From: Sphingomonas crocodyli
GTDB taxonomy: Bacteria > Pseudomonadota > Alphaproteobacteria > Sphingomonadales > Sphingomonadaceae
Reading direction: 5' to 3'
Length of the DNA: 64,000 bases
Assembly (NCBI RefSeq): GCF_004005865.1
Contig: NZ_SACN01000005.1
Coordinates: 62,001 to 126,000 of the forward strand
Shown here: positions 1 to 8,579 of the stretch, in pieces
Position numbering within the stretch: position 1 is the stretch's first letter
Layout of the letters: each line of letters opens with the position of its first letter
Made by a program: the position numbers and the translations under genes
The notes under the pieces: model-generated
The model's input: only the letters and a program-made list of their open reading frames with translations
Told to the model about the DNA's origin: nothing
The model's database searches: none

Positions 1-1393
1 TTCGATGGGGCCGAACCCCAAAAGGCCCGAGCCGATCATCCCGCGCAGCTGGCCGCAGGGCGACGCCTATCTGCGCCAGAGCGAGGCGACGCTGCCGACC
101 GTCGCCTATCGCGACATCCTGCGCGATCCCAAGCTGCAGGCGATCATCGAACGCGCGCTGGCGGGCAATCAGGATCTGCGCATCGCGATCGCGAATGTCG
201 CCGCCGCCCGCGCCGAATATCGCGTCGCCCAGTCGGATATCTTCCCGCAGCTCAACGCCTCGGGCAACATGACCAAGCGGCGTAATCCCGATAACAGCAG
301 CGGCGCCAATATCGGCCAGGGCGGCGGTGGTGGCGTGCGCACCACCTATCAGGCGCAGGCGGGCGTGACCGCGTGGGAGATCGACCTGTTCGGCCGGCTC
401 CAGAGCCTGTCCAACGCCGCGTTCGATCAATATCTGGGCACCGAAGCGGCGGCGCGCGGCGTGCGGCTGACGCTCGTGTCCGAAGTCGCCAACGCCTATC
501 TGCAGCTGGCCGCCGATCGCAGCCTGCTCGCCATCGCGAAAGATACCGAGGCGAGCGCCAGCCGTAGCGTCGACCTGACCACCGCGCGCCTCAAAGGCGG
601 CATCGCGCCGCGCACCGATGTGCGACAGGCCGAGACGATCCTCGCGCAGGCGCGCTCCGATCAGGCGCGGCAGATCACCGCGGTCGCACAGGACAGGAAC
701 GCGCTCGAACTGCTCGTCGGCGGCCCGGTTGCCGATGCCGAACTGCCGGGCGGGATCGACGATGTCGACGGGCTGCTCGCCGAACTGCCGGCCGGGCTGG
801 ATTCGGGCATCCTGCTGCGCCGCCCCGATGTGGTGCAGGCCGAATATCAGCTCTACGCCGCGAACGCCCGGATCGGGGCGGCGCGCGCGGCCTTCTTCCC
901 GCGCATCGCGTTGACCGCACTGACCGGCTTCACCAGCCAGGCGTTGTCGTCGCTGTTTCAGGGGGATGCCTTCACCTGGTCGGTCGCCCCCTCGGCGCAG
1001 CTGCCGATCTTCGACTGGGGCGGCAATGCCGCCAGCCTGCGTTCGGCCAAGGCGCAGCGCGACGCCGCGGTCGCCACCTATCAGAAGGCGATCCAGACGG
1101 CGTTCCGCGAGGTTTCCGACGCGCTGGCGCGCCGGGGCACGATCGAAAGCCAGCTGACGTCCGACAGCCAGCTCGAATCCTCCGCGCGCGACAGTGCCTT
1201 CCTGGCCGACGCCAGCTATCGCGGCGGGATCGGCACCTATCTGACCGCGCTCGATTCCCAGCGCAGCGCCTACAGCGCCCGCCGCACCCTGATCGCGACG
1301 CGGCTCGAAAAGGCGCAAAACCTCGTCCGCCTCTACCAGACCCTCGGCGGCGACCAGAGCATCGACACGATCCCCGCCGATCGGGCGCGCTGA
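1..1393 (+). CDS. RND efflux outer-membrane factor, NodT/OprM family (5' end outside window)
   Basis: Outer-membrane channel of a tripartite RND-type efflux pump, a TolC-like trimeric barrel with a periplasmic tunnel. The window opens inside the gene: the frame reads S-M-G-P-N-P-K-R-P, and in this family that stretch follows directly after the lipobox cysteine, so the signal peptide and acylated Cys lie just upstream. About 464 residues are visible, close to a full mature protein. Two OEP repeats are recognisable, each with long alanine-rich helices; the second includes RRPDVVQAEYQL, IGAARAAFFPRI and a late YRGGIGTYLTALDSQRS. The membrane-fusion and inner-membrane pump subunits are expected upstream and cannot be seen. 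Confident of the family; the substrate is unknown. Confidence 0.93.
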   Translation, partial: SMGPNPKRPEPIIPRSWPQGDAYLRQSEATLPTVAYRDILRDPKLQAIIERALAGNQDLRIAIANVAAARAEYRVAQSDIFPQLNASGNMTKRRNPDNSSGANIGQGGGGGVRTTYQAQAGVTAWEIDLFGRLQSLSNAAFDQYLGTEAAARGVRLTLVSEVANAYLQLAADRSLLAIAKDTEASASRSVDLTTARLKGGIAPRTDVRQAETILAQARSDQARQITAVAQDRNALELLVGGPVADAELPGGIDDVDGLLAELPAGLDSGILLRRPDVVQAEYQLYAANARIGAARAAFFPRIALTALTGFTSQALSSLFQGDAFTWSVAPSAQLPIFDWGGNAASLRSAKAQRDAAVATYQKAIQTAFREVSDALARRGTIESQLTSDSQLESSARDSAFLADASYRGGIGTYLTALDSQRSAYSARRTLIATRLEKAQNLVRLYQTLGGDQSIDTIPADRAR

Positions 1394-1502
1394 GCACTTT
1401 TCCGTCAAATGGCGTAAAACCGGGCTAGGCACGGTCGCGTTCGCGACATAAATTAACCCATAGTGCAAGATTCGGAAATCGAACGCATATGGGAGAGATG
1501 CC

Positions 1503-3467
1503 ATGAACACGCTGGTCCGCCAGACCCCGACCCTGTTGTCGTCACCCATGAAGATCGGCCGCGTGACGCTGCCCAACCGCCTGATCGCGCCGCCGCACGC
1601 CGCGCTGATGGGCAATCTGGTGGGGACCGAGAAGGAGGCCGAGCGCTACATTTCCTATTGGCGCAGTCTGGCGCAGGGCGGGACCGGGCTGCTGATCGCG
1701 CTCAACGGCGTGATTGACAATATCCTGCCGCCCGGCTTCGATCCCAGCGGCGTCGGCGCGCGCAACAAGGGCAGCTTCCGCCATCCATTGTTCGTCGAGC
1801 GCATGGGCATGCTCGCGGCCGATGCGCATGCGGCCGGCGCGAAGGTGGGCACCCAGATCATCATGCAGGGCGGCACGCCGCATGCGCCATCGGCCACATT
1901 ATCCGGCCCGGTGATCAATTCGATGCCGCACCCGCTGACGCGACGCGAGATCGCCTTCCTCGTTCAGGAATATCGCGCCGCGGCCGAACAGGCGCTGGCC
2001 GCGGGCCTCGATGTCGTCGAACTCCACGCCAATCATGACGACATCATCGAATGGTTCCTGTCGCCGCTCACCAATTTGCGCAACGACGATTATGGCGGAT
2101 CGTTCGAACGGCGCATGGCCTTTCTGGGCGAAATCCTGTCCGAAATCCGTGCCGGTGTAGGTGGCAAGCTGGCGATCGGGGTGCGGCTCAACATGGTCGA
2201 GGCCGAACCGGGCGGCTACGATTTCGACGGCGGGCTGGAAATTGCGGGCTGGATCCAGCAGACCGGCATGGTCGACTATCTCCACCTCGTCATGGGCACC
2301 GGCTGGGGCTATCCTAGCTATATCCAGACCTGGCATTTCGACGATGCGCAATGGGCCGAGCAGGCGGGCCGCTTTCGCCGCCAACTCGACCTGCCGATCG
2401 CTTATGGCGGGCGCGTCGGGCGTCCGGAGATTGCCGAGCGCATATTGGCGGATGGCCACGCCGATCTGGTCGCAGTCGGCCGCGCCCACCTCGCCGACGC
2501 CGCCTTCGCGCGCAAAGCGCAGGGGCTCGACAGGGAACGGCTGCGGCCGTGCATCGGCACCAACGACTGTATCAACCGTACCGTCGGTGAAGGGCTGCCC
2601 TTTGCCTGCACCGTCAATCCCGCGCTGGGCATGGGCGATCGCAGCGCGCCGACGCGCGCGACGCAACCGCGCGCCCTTCTGGTGGTGGGCGGCGGCCCGG
2701 CGGGGCTGCAACTCGCGCTGACCGCGGCCGAGCGCGGCCATCGGGTGCGATTGTGGGAACAGGGCGACGCACTGGGCGGGCAGGTCCGCCTTGCGGCGAA
2801 GCTGCCGGGTCAGGCGGCTTTCCTCGATCTCATTGCCTATCAGCAGGCACGCCTGGAGGAATTGGGCGTCGAGATCAGCCTTGGCAAAAGCGCGACGCCC
2901 CAAATGCTGGCCGAGAGCGAAGCAGAGATCGTCGCCATCGCCACCGGCGCGACCGCCCGCCGCCCCGGGATCACAGGAAGCGACGATCCGCGCGTCTGCG
3001 ATATGTGGCAGGTGCTGCGCGAGGAAAAGGAACCCGGCGATCGGGTGGCGATCGTGGTGCAGGAGGATCATGCCGCTCCCCTCGCCTTCGCCGACATGTT
3101 GGGCCGTCAGGGCCGCGAGGTGACATTGTTCATCCAGACCAACGGCCCCGCTCCCCTGCTCAGTCGCTATTCGCTGGGCACCCTGCTCGGCCGCCTGTCC
3201 GAAGCCGGCGTGCGGATCGTCTATAACGAGGCGGTGACGTCGATCGCGCTGCCAGAGGTCGTCACCCACCACGTCTATTCGCGCAAGGAGAGCCGCTTCC
3301 CCGGCTTCGACAGTGTCGTGCTGGCCTGCGGCGCAATCCCCAATGCCAGCCTGTTCACCGATCTCCACGAACATCGAAAGGACATCCACGTCCTCGGCGA
3401 CGCGTTCGCGCCCCGCCGCATGGCCTTCGCCACCCAGCAAGGCTATGCCTTGGCGATGATGCTCTAG
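1503..3467 (+). CDS. FAD/FMN NADH:flavin oxidoreductase, Old Yellow Enzyme / 2,4-dienoyl-CoA reductase-like
   Basis: 654 residues in the two-module layout of 2,4-dienoyl-CoA reductase and trimethylamine dehydrogenase. An N-terminal FMN TIM barrel (about 15-345) is followed by an Fe-S segment and a C-terminal FAD/NAD(P) module with the dinucleotide fold VVGGGPAGLQLAL (about 398-410). It probably reduces or demethylates a small organic substrate using NAD(P)H. The expected four-cysteine 4Fe-4S motif reads CIGTNDC then C thirteen residues later (C350, T353, C356, C369), so the usual second cysteine is threonine. A GGGAGAG ribosome site precedes the ATG. It stands alone, about 110 bp after the efflux gene and 45 bp before the lipocalin gene. 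The substrate cannot be inferred. Confidence 0.9.
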   Translation: MNTLVRQTPTLLSSPMKIGRVTLPNRLIAPPHAALMGNLVGTEKEAERYISYWRSLAQGGTGLLIALNGVIDNILPPGFDPSGVGARNKGSFRHPLFVERMGMLAADAHAAGAKVGTQIIMQGGTPHAPSATLSGPVINSMPHPLTRREIAFLVQEYRAAAEQALAAGLDVVELHANHDDIIEWFLSPLTNLRNDDYGGSFERRMAFLGEILSEIRAGVGGKLAIGVRLNMVEAEPGGYDFDGGLEIAGWIQQTGMVDYLHLVMGTGWGYPSYIQTWHFDDAQWAEQAGRFRRQLDLPIAYGGRVGRPEIAERILADGHADLVAVGRAHLADAAFARKAQGLDRERLRPCIGTNDCINRTVGEGLPFACTVNPALGMGDRSAPTRATQPRALLVVGGGPAGLQLALTAAERGHRVRLWEQGDALGGQVRLAAKLPGQAAFLDLIAYQQARLEELGVEISLGKSATPQMLAESEAEIVAIATGATARRPGITGSDDPRVCDMWQVLREEKEPGDRVAIVVQEDHAAPLAFADMLGRQGREVTLFIQTNGPAPLLSRYSLGTLLGRLSEAGVRIVYNEAVTSIALPEVVTHHVYSRKESRFPGFDSVVLACGAIPNASLFTDLHEHRKDIHVLGDAFAPRRMAFATQQGYALAMML

Positions 3468-3512
3468 CGCGCGGGGCGGAGACCCCGGCGCTCAACCGGG
3501 GATGGACCGCGC

Positions 3513-3887
3513 ATGACCGATCTCGAACGCCTGACTGGCACCTGGCCGCTGGTCGCCTGTACGATCACCTTCCCCGACGGGACGGTCCATCGCCCCTATG
3601 GCACCGCGCCGATCGGCGTGATGATCTACAGCCCCGAAGGTTGGATGTCGTGCCACATGGCCTTTGGCGGCGATGGCACGGTCGGCTCATCCTATAGCAG
3701 CTATCACGGCCCCTTCACGATCGACGAGGCGGCGAAGGTCGTCACCCACCACGTTGCCGGCGCTTTCGATCCGGCGATGACGAACACCGATCAACGCCGT
3801 GCCTACGCCTTCGACGGCGACACGCTGATCCTGTCGGCCGCGATCGAGGATCGGGCGGTAGAAGTGCGATGGACCCGAAAGCGCTGA
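3513..3887 (+). CDS. Lipocalin-like domain protein
   Basis: 124 residues with the pattern of the small lipocalin-like family (LxGTWxLVxC near the start, then an IGVMIYSPEGWMSCH strand, a YHGPFTIDE turn and a late LILSAA strand). It has no signal peptide, so it is probably cytosolic, and the family is thought to bind small hydrophobic ligands. It lies 45 bp after the flavin oxidoreductase on the same strand and is likely cotranscribed. In the gap, CCCCGG (3483-3488) can pair with CCGGGG (3496-3501) next to the ribosome site. The stop codon abuts a perfect 20-bp palindrome. Function is inferred from the family only. Confidence 0.75.
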   Translation: MTDLERLTGTWPLVACTITFPDGTVHRPYGTAPIGVMIYSPEGWMSCHMAFGGDGTVGSSYSSYHGPFTIDEAAKVVTHHVAGAFDPAMTNTDQRRAYAFDGDTLILSAAIEDRAVEVRWTRKR

Positions 3888-3907
3888 AAGTTTCCTATAG
3901 GAAACTT
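3888..3907. repeat. Perfect 20-bp palindrome after the lipocalin gene
   Basis: AAGTTTCCTATAGGAAACTT is identical to its reverse complement and starts one base after the lipocalin TGA. It sits between convergent genes (lipocalin + and PQQ dehydrogenase -), 11 bp from the dehydrogenase stop. It is AT-rich with no T-run, so it is a poor rho-independent terminator. Symmetry of this kind is typical of dimeric regulator sites, but a convergent intergenic position is unusual for an operator. Confidence 0.7.
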
Positions 3908-3918
3908 CCTGCAGACCG

Positions 3919-5988
3919 CTACTTCCGCTCCGCCGACCGCTGCATCAGGTAGAGGCGCACGGCCTCCACCTCTTCTTCAGACAACTTGCCCTTGAAGCTG
4001 ATCATGCCGTTGGGGGCCAGGGCGCCGTCGATCAGGACGGCGTCGAACGACGCCTTCTCCGCGATCAGCGGCGAACGGCGCAGATCGGGCAGGATGCCGC
4101 CGTCGGCCGAAGGGCCGTGGCAGACCATGCAGTTGTTGGCATAAGCGACGCGCCCCTTTTCCAGTACCTCGGCCGCCGCCTGCGGCATCGGTGCGCGGAA
4201 ATCGGGATATTCGATCGGCTGATAGGGTGGCAGCTTCGCCTTGCCGTCGAGCCGGAAGACGAGCAGCCGGCCGTTGCGTCGCCCCTGCTGCGGCGCGAGG
4301 ATGCCCGACGAGATCGCCGAACCGCCGATACCCGCCATCACCGCGACATATTGGACGCCCTTGACCGTATAGGTGACGGGGCCGGCCATGATGCCGGTGC
4401 CAACATCGCCCGAATCCCACAGCTTCGCGCCGTCATCCGCGCCATAGGCAAGGAAGTGGCCGGTCGCCGTCCCCTGGAACAGCAGGTCGCTGGCCGTCAC
4501 GAGCAGGCCGCCGTTGAAGTTGGTCGGATAATCGACGCGCCACTTCTGCTTGTTGGCGATTGGATCCCACGCGACGAGCGCGCCGGTGCGCGAAGCCGCG
4601 ACCTTCTTGATGATCGCCGGATCGTCGGGCAGCTTACCCGTCGTCAGATTGGTCCCCATGTTCCACGATCCGGGGCGGAAGGTGAACTCCTTGGGCGGCG
4701 ACAGCGGCGACAGGCTGTTCTCGGTCGTCGGGATATAGGCCAGCCGCTGCTTGGGGCTGTACGCCATCGGATACCAGTTGTGCGCGCCGTTCGGCCCCGG
4801 CAGCAGCGGGAAGGGCTTTTCGCTGTTGAACCAGCGCGCGCCCGGCGCCTCGATCGGCCGGCCGGTCGCCATGTCGACGCCCGTCGCCCAGGTCTGCTTC
4901 GAATAAGGCGTGGCCGAGATCGGCTTCCCCGTCTGCCGGTCGATCACATAGAAGAAGGCGTTCTTCGGCGCGTGAAGGATGACCTTGCGGTTCACGCCGT
5001 CGATCGGCAGGTCGGCCAGGATGATGGTCTGGGTCGACGTATAGTCCCAGGTGTCGCCCGGCGTTTCCTGATAATGCCAGATATACTTGCCGGTATCGGG
5101 ATCGAGCGCGACGACCGAACCGATGAAGAGGTTGTCGCCCTTCCCTTCCGATCGAACCCCCTGATTGTGCGGGCCGCCATTGCCGACGCCGATATAGAGG
5201 CGGTTGAGATCGGCGTCATAGACGATCGAGTCCCACACGGTCCCGCCGCCGCCCATGTCATACCATTTGCCGAACCAGGTCTTGGCCGCCTCCGCCATTT
5301 GCGGATCGGAGGCGGCGCCGTCCGGCCCCTTCGCGGGATCGCCGGGGACGGTGTAGAAACGCCAGACCTGCTTGCCGGTCGCGGCGTCATAAGCGGTCAC
5401 ATAACCGCGCACGCCATATTCGGCGCCGCCATTGCCGATGATCACCTTGCCCCGCACGACACGCGGCGCGCCCGTGATCGTATAGGGCTTGGTCGGATCG
5501 GTGGTCTGGACCGACCAGAGCTGCTTGCCGGTGTGCCGGTTGAGCGCGATCAGGCGGCCGTCGATCGTGCCGACGAACAGCCGATCGCCATCCACAGCCG
5601 CGCCGCGATTGACGACGTCGCAGCAGGCATCGAAACCGCGCTGTCCGGGCACCTTGGGATCGAAGAACCAAAGCTGCTTGCCGGTCGCCGCATCGAACGC
5701 GCCGACCTTCGACCAGGCGGTGGTGACGTAGAGCCGGTCGCCGACGACGATCGGGGTCGCTTCCTGCCCGCGATCCGTATCGAACTCGTGATACCAGGCG
5801 AGGCCGAGCCGCGAGACATTCGCCTTGTCGATGCCGGTCAACGGCGAAAAGCGGTCCTCGCCGGTGTTGAAGCCGTGCATCGGCCAGCCGATGTCGCTGA
5901 CGGCGCCCTTCTTCGTCGCCGCCACCGCGCCCATCGCCAGACCGGCCGCCACCACGCCTGCCAGCATCCCGCGTCCGATCTGCCGCAT
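3919..5988 (-). CDS. PQQ-dependent quinohaemoprotein alcohol dehydrogenase
   Basis: 689 residues. It oxidises alcohols in the periplasm with pyrroloquinoline quinone and passes electrons to its own C-terminal haem. It has a signal peptide (MRQIGRGMLAGVVAAG to about AVAA), an eight-bladed beta-propeller with repeated AxDAxTGKxxW tryptophan-docking motifs, the adjacent-cysteine disulfide C122-C123 typical of PQQ dehydrogenases, and a fused cytochrome c domain with CMVCH at 620-624. The catalytic Asp is at about 315 (TWDYTS). The residue two positions later is Thr rather than Asp, which fits the calcium class and not the lanthanide class. The ATG at 5988 is preferred because GAGAGG lies six bases upstream; ATG 5994 abuts it. 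No PQQ biosynthesis genes are visible nearby. Confidence 0.93.
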   Translation of the reverse strand: MRQIGRGMLAGVVAAGLAMGAVAATKKGAVSDIGWPMHGFNTGEDRFSPLTGIDKANVSRLGLAWYHEFDTDRGQEATPIVVGDRLYVTTAWSKVGAFDAATGKQLWFFDPKVPGQRGFDACCDVVNRGAAVDGDRLFVGTIDGRLIALNRHTGKQLWSVQTTDPTKPYTITGAPRVVRGKVIIGNGGAEYGVRGYVTAYDAATGKQVWRFYTVPGDPAKGPDGAASDPQMAEAAKTWFGKWYDMGGGGTVWDSIVYDADLNRLYIGVGNGGPHNQGVRSEGKGDNLFIGSVVALDPDTGKYIWHYQETPGDTWDYTSTQTIILADLPIDGVNRKVILHAPKNAFFYVIDRQTGKPISATPYSKQTWATGVDMATGRPIEAPGARWFNSEKPFPLLPGPNGAHNWYPMAYSPKQRLAYIPTTENSLSPLSPPKEFTFRPGSWNMGTNLTTGKLPDDPAIIKKVAASRTGALVAWDPIANKQKWRVDYPTNFNGGLLVTASDLLFQGTATGHFLAYGADDGAKLWDSGDVGTGIMAGPVTYTVKGVQYVAVMAGIGGSAISSGILAPQQGRRNGRLLVFRLDGKAKLPPYQPIEYPDFRAPMPQAAAEVLEKGRVAYANNCMVCHGPSADGGILPDLRRSPLIAEKASFDAVLIDGALAPNGMISFKGKLSEEEVEAVRLYLMQRSAERK

Positions 5989-6151
5989 CGTCATCCTCTC
6001 CGTCCCCGCCGACGCTCGTTGATCCGGCGCCGATTGTCCTGTGCATAGCCTGCCGCGACACGCTGACAAGCACACGCCTTTGCTCCCGAACGCCAAATTG
6101 TCGCCGGCTACGACTTCGCTATGGTGGATTGCGACACGCCGAGGAGCATTG

Positions 6152-7735
6152 ATGGAACCGCTGCAACTGTTCGAACTGATGATCGCGATGCTGCTGGCGA
6201 TCATCGCGCTCCATTATGCGGCGCGCCGGCTGGGCCTGCCGCCTGCGGTCGCGCTGCTGACCGGGGGCGTCTTGCTCGCCTTCCTGCCCGGCCTGCCGGT
6301 GATCGAGCTGAACCCCGAACTGGTGCTCGTCATCTTCCTGCCGCCGCTGCTGATGGACGGCGCGTGGTTCATCGCGCTAGGCCATCTGAAGCGGCATATG
6401 ATCGGCATATTGTCGCTCGCCGTTGGCGCCGTGGTCTTCACCACGGCCGTCGTCGCGGTCGTTACCCACGCGCTGTTCCCGGCGCTTCCGTGGGCCGCCT
6501 GTGCGGCGCTGGGCGCGATCGTATCACCGCCCGACGCGATCTCGGCGCGTGCCGTGCTGCAGCGGGTGAAGCTGCCGCGCCGCCTGTCGATCCTGCTGGA
6601 GGGCGAAAGCCTGCTCAACGACGCCGCCGGCCTCGTCCTCTTCCGCTTCGCGATCGCCGCCGGGCTGACCGGGGCGTTCAGCGCGAGCGAGGCGATCGGC
6701 GGTTTCCTGCTGCTCGCGATCGGCGGGCTGGCCGTGGGTGCTGCGGTCGGCGCAGCCTGGGTGCTGCTGGTCCGTCGGCTGGGCGACGATTATCTGATGA
6801 TCGCATCGTCGATCCTCGTGCCGTGGGCCGCCTATCTGCTGGCGGAAACGCTGCATGTCTCGGGCGTGCTGGCGACGGTGGCGGCCGGGCTGATCTGCGG
6901 CTGGTATCAGCATGTGATCTGGACGGCGTCGGTGCGCATGCGCGGCGGGGCATTCTGGACGGTGATGATCTTCCTGATGGAAGCGTCGGTCTTCATGCTG
7001 ATCGGATCGTCGCTGCGCGGCGTGATCGATCGCGTCGGCGGGGTCGATGTCGTGCTGGTGCAGATGGCGGTGCCCGTCCTGCTGATCCTGCTCGCGCTCA
7101 CCGCCGCGCGCTTCGCGTGGATGTATGGTTCGGACGCGATCATCGCGCTGGTGCGGATGCTGGGCGTGCGGCGCTACACGCAGATCGGCGCGCGCGGATC
7201 GACCGTGGTCGCCTGGGCCGGGATGCGGGGCGTGGTGACGCTGGCGGTGGCGTTGAGCGTGCCGCAGGATTTTCCGGGCCGCGACCTGATGCTCGTCACC
7301 GCCTTCGCGGTCATCCTGGGCACCGTTCTGATCCAGGGGACGACCTTGGGCTGGCTGATCCGAAAGCTCGCGCCCCCGGCCAGTGCCGACGATCATTGCC
7401 GGCTGACGCTGAATCAGGCCGAAGCATCGATCGCCCGCGCGCAGGTCGCGCTCCTCGAAACCCGCGCTTATGACGGCGACGGCAATCTGATCCACCCCCG
7501 TCTGCTCGACAGCTATCAGCGCCGCGCGTCGATCACCGACCGTTATGTCGTGGAGGCGGCCGAGATGCGATCGGGCCTCATCGCGCATTTCGACATGGTG
7601 CTCGAACTGGTGGCGGTGGGCCGCGCCGAACTGATCCGCCTCCACCGCGCGGGCGAGATCGACGAGGAGACGCTCCACGAACTCGAACGCGATCTCGACC
7701 TCGAGGAACTCAGCGCCCACGCCCAGAAAAGTTAA
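6152..7735 (+). CDS. Na+/H+ antiporter, CPA1 (NhaP-like) family
   Basis: 527-residue inner-membrane antiporter exchanging Na+ or K+ for protons. About twelve hydrophobic segments span residues 5-410, including the conserved core ALGAIVSPPDAISARAV and GESLLNDAAGLVLF, which hold the ion-binding Asp residues of the CPA1 family. A hydrophilic cytoplasmic tail of about 110 residues (QAEASIARAQVALLETRAYDG...) is helical and Glu/Arg-rich. GAGGAG six bases before ATG 6152 fixes this start over a longer frame reading from 6041. It is divergent from the PQQ dehydrogenase, and the 163-bp spacer should hold promoters for both. Confidence 0.93.
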   Translation: MEPLQLFELMIAMLLAIIALHYAARRLGLPPAVALLTGGVLLAFLPGLPVIELNPELVLVIFLPPLLMDGAWFIALGHLKRHMIGILSLAVGAVVFTTAVVAVVTHALFPALPWAACAALGAIVSPPDAISARAVLQRVKLPRRLSILLEGESLLNDAAGLVLFRFAIAAGLTGAFSASEAIGGFLLLAIGGLAVGAAVGAAWVLLVRRLGDDYLMIASSILVPWAAYLLAETLHVSGVLATVAAGLICGWYQHVIWTASVRMRGGAFWTVMIFLMEASVFMLIGSSLRGVIDRVGGVDVVLVQMAVPVLLILLALTAARFAWMYGSDAIIALVRMLGVRRYTQIGARGSTVVAWAGMRGVVTLAVALSVPQDFPGRDLMLVTAFAVILGTVLIQGTTLGWLIRKLAPPASADDHCRLTLNQAEASIARAQVALLETRAYDGDGNLIHPRLLDSYQRRASITDRYVVEAAEMRSGLIAHFDMVLELVAVGRAELIRLHRAGEIDEETLHELERDLDLEELSAHAQKS

Positions 7736-7818
7736 AAAGGGAAAATCACGACACTTTCTTTGCGGCTCTGTTTCAGCGGTGACGTCTTCCCATCGAGGGG
7801 TTTCGTGGGGGAACGGCG

Positions 7819-8577
7819 TTGGGCTGGAAGGCGTGGAGCATTGCTGTCGTGCTGGGCTCTTTGGTGTCATCGGGTGCGTCGGCGGGCACGGATGCGGTTG
7901 ATCCGATAGCGTTGCAGGGGCCGACTGTGGGGATCGATCCCCACTGGGCGATGGCCGGCCACAACCAGCTCTGGCACAGCTATCGCGCGACCACGCAGGG
8001 CGCGGGCCGCGTGCAGCGGCTGACCACGCTGACCGACATTTCGTCGCTGGGCATGGTCCTGTTCACGATCGAGCGGCAGGCGAATCTGGGCCGCAGGACG
8101 AAGGACCGGCTGGGCGCGCGGCGCGAACGGGAATCGCATTCCTCGATGCTGATCACCTACGCGACCCCGTTCGAGGATGCGGGGCGGCTGTGGGTTTCGG
8201 CGGGGCTGAGCGCGCAGCGCAAGCGGCTGATGACCGCGATCGTCGGCGGCCATGTGATGAAGACGGCCGAGGCCAGCGTCTCCGCCGGCTGGGTGCAGGA
8301 CGATCACTGGCAGCTGAGCGCCCGATACCTGATCGATCAGCTGTCCAGCCGCCACGCCAACTGGCGCCGCGCGATCGAATTGTCGGCAGGCGCGCGGGCG
8401 AGCGGCAGCAGCATGATCGCCGGCATCTCCTACAGCCCCGATTTCCAGAACGCGCTCTCCCCGCGGGTCGGCATCGCCGCGCGGCGGGATCGGATCGCCA
8501 GCGCCGATGCGCAGGCAATGACGATGGACGGCCGCGACCGTTCGAGCATCGCGCTTTCCTTCAGCACGGGATTCTGA
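7819..8577 (+). CDS. Hypothetical exported protein, possible outer-membrane beta-barrel
   Basis: 252 residues that I do not recognise as a named family. There is a clear signal peptide (GWKAWSIAVVLGSLVSSGASA). The body alternates short polar and hydrophobic stretches (RLWVSAGLSAQRKRLMT, ASVSAGWVQDDHWQLSARYL, SSMIAGISYSPDF) and ends in SSIALSFSTGF. A terminal Phe after an amphipathic strand is typical of outer-membrane barrels. The start is TTG, with GGGGGA about seven bases upstream and no in-frame ATG before residue 44. It is followed two bases later by the phosphatase-fold gene, so the two are probably one operon. The barrel assignment is inference. Confidence 0.7.
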   Translation: MGWKAWSIAVVLGSLVSSGASAGTDAVDPIALQGPTVGIDPHWAMAGHNQLWHSYRATTQGAGRVQRLTTLTDISSLGMVLFTIERQANLGRRTKDRLGARRERESHSSMLITYATPFEDAGRLWVSAGLSAQRKRLMTAIVGGHVMKTAEASVSAGWVQDDHWQLSARYLIDQLSSRHANWRRAIELSAGARASGSSMIAGISYSPDFQNALSPRVGIAARRDRIASADAQAMTMDGRDRSSIALSFSTGF

Positions 8578-8579
8578 CG

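Noticed and set aside
3483..3501. Translational-control hairpin before the lipocalin gene
   Set aside because: Only 6 bp of stem, and the ribosome site is not clearly buried. It is mentioned with the gene but not listed as a switch.
4117..6048. 643-codon plus-strand frame opposite the PQQ dehydrogenase
   Set aside because: Shadow of a strongly supported PQQ dehydrogenase; it has no motif or ribosome site of its own.
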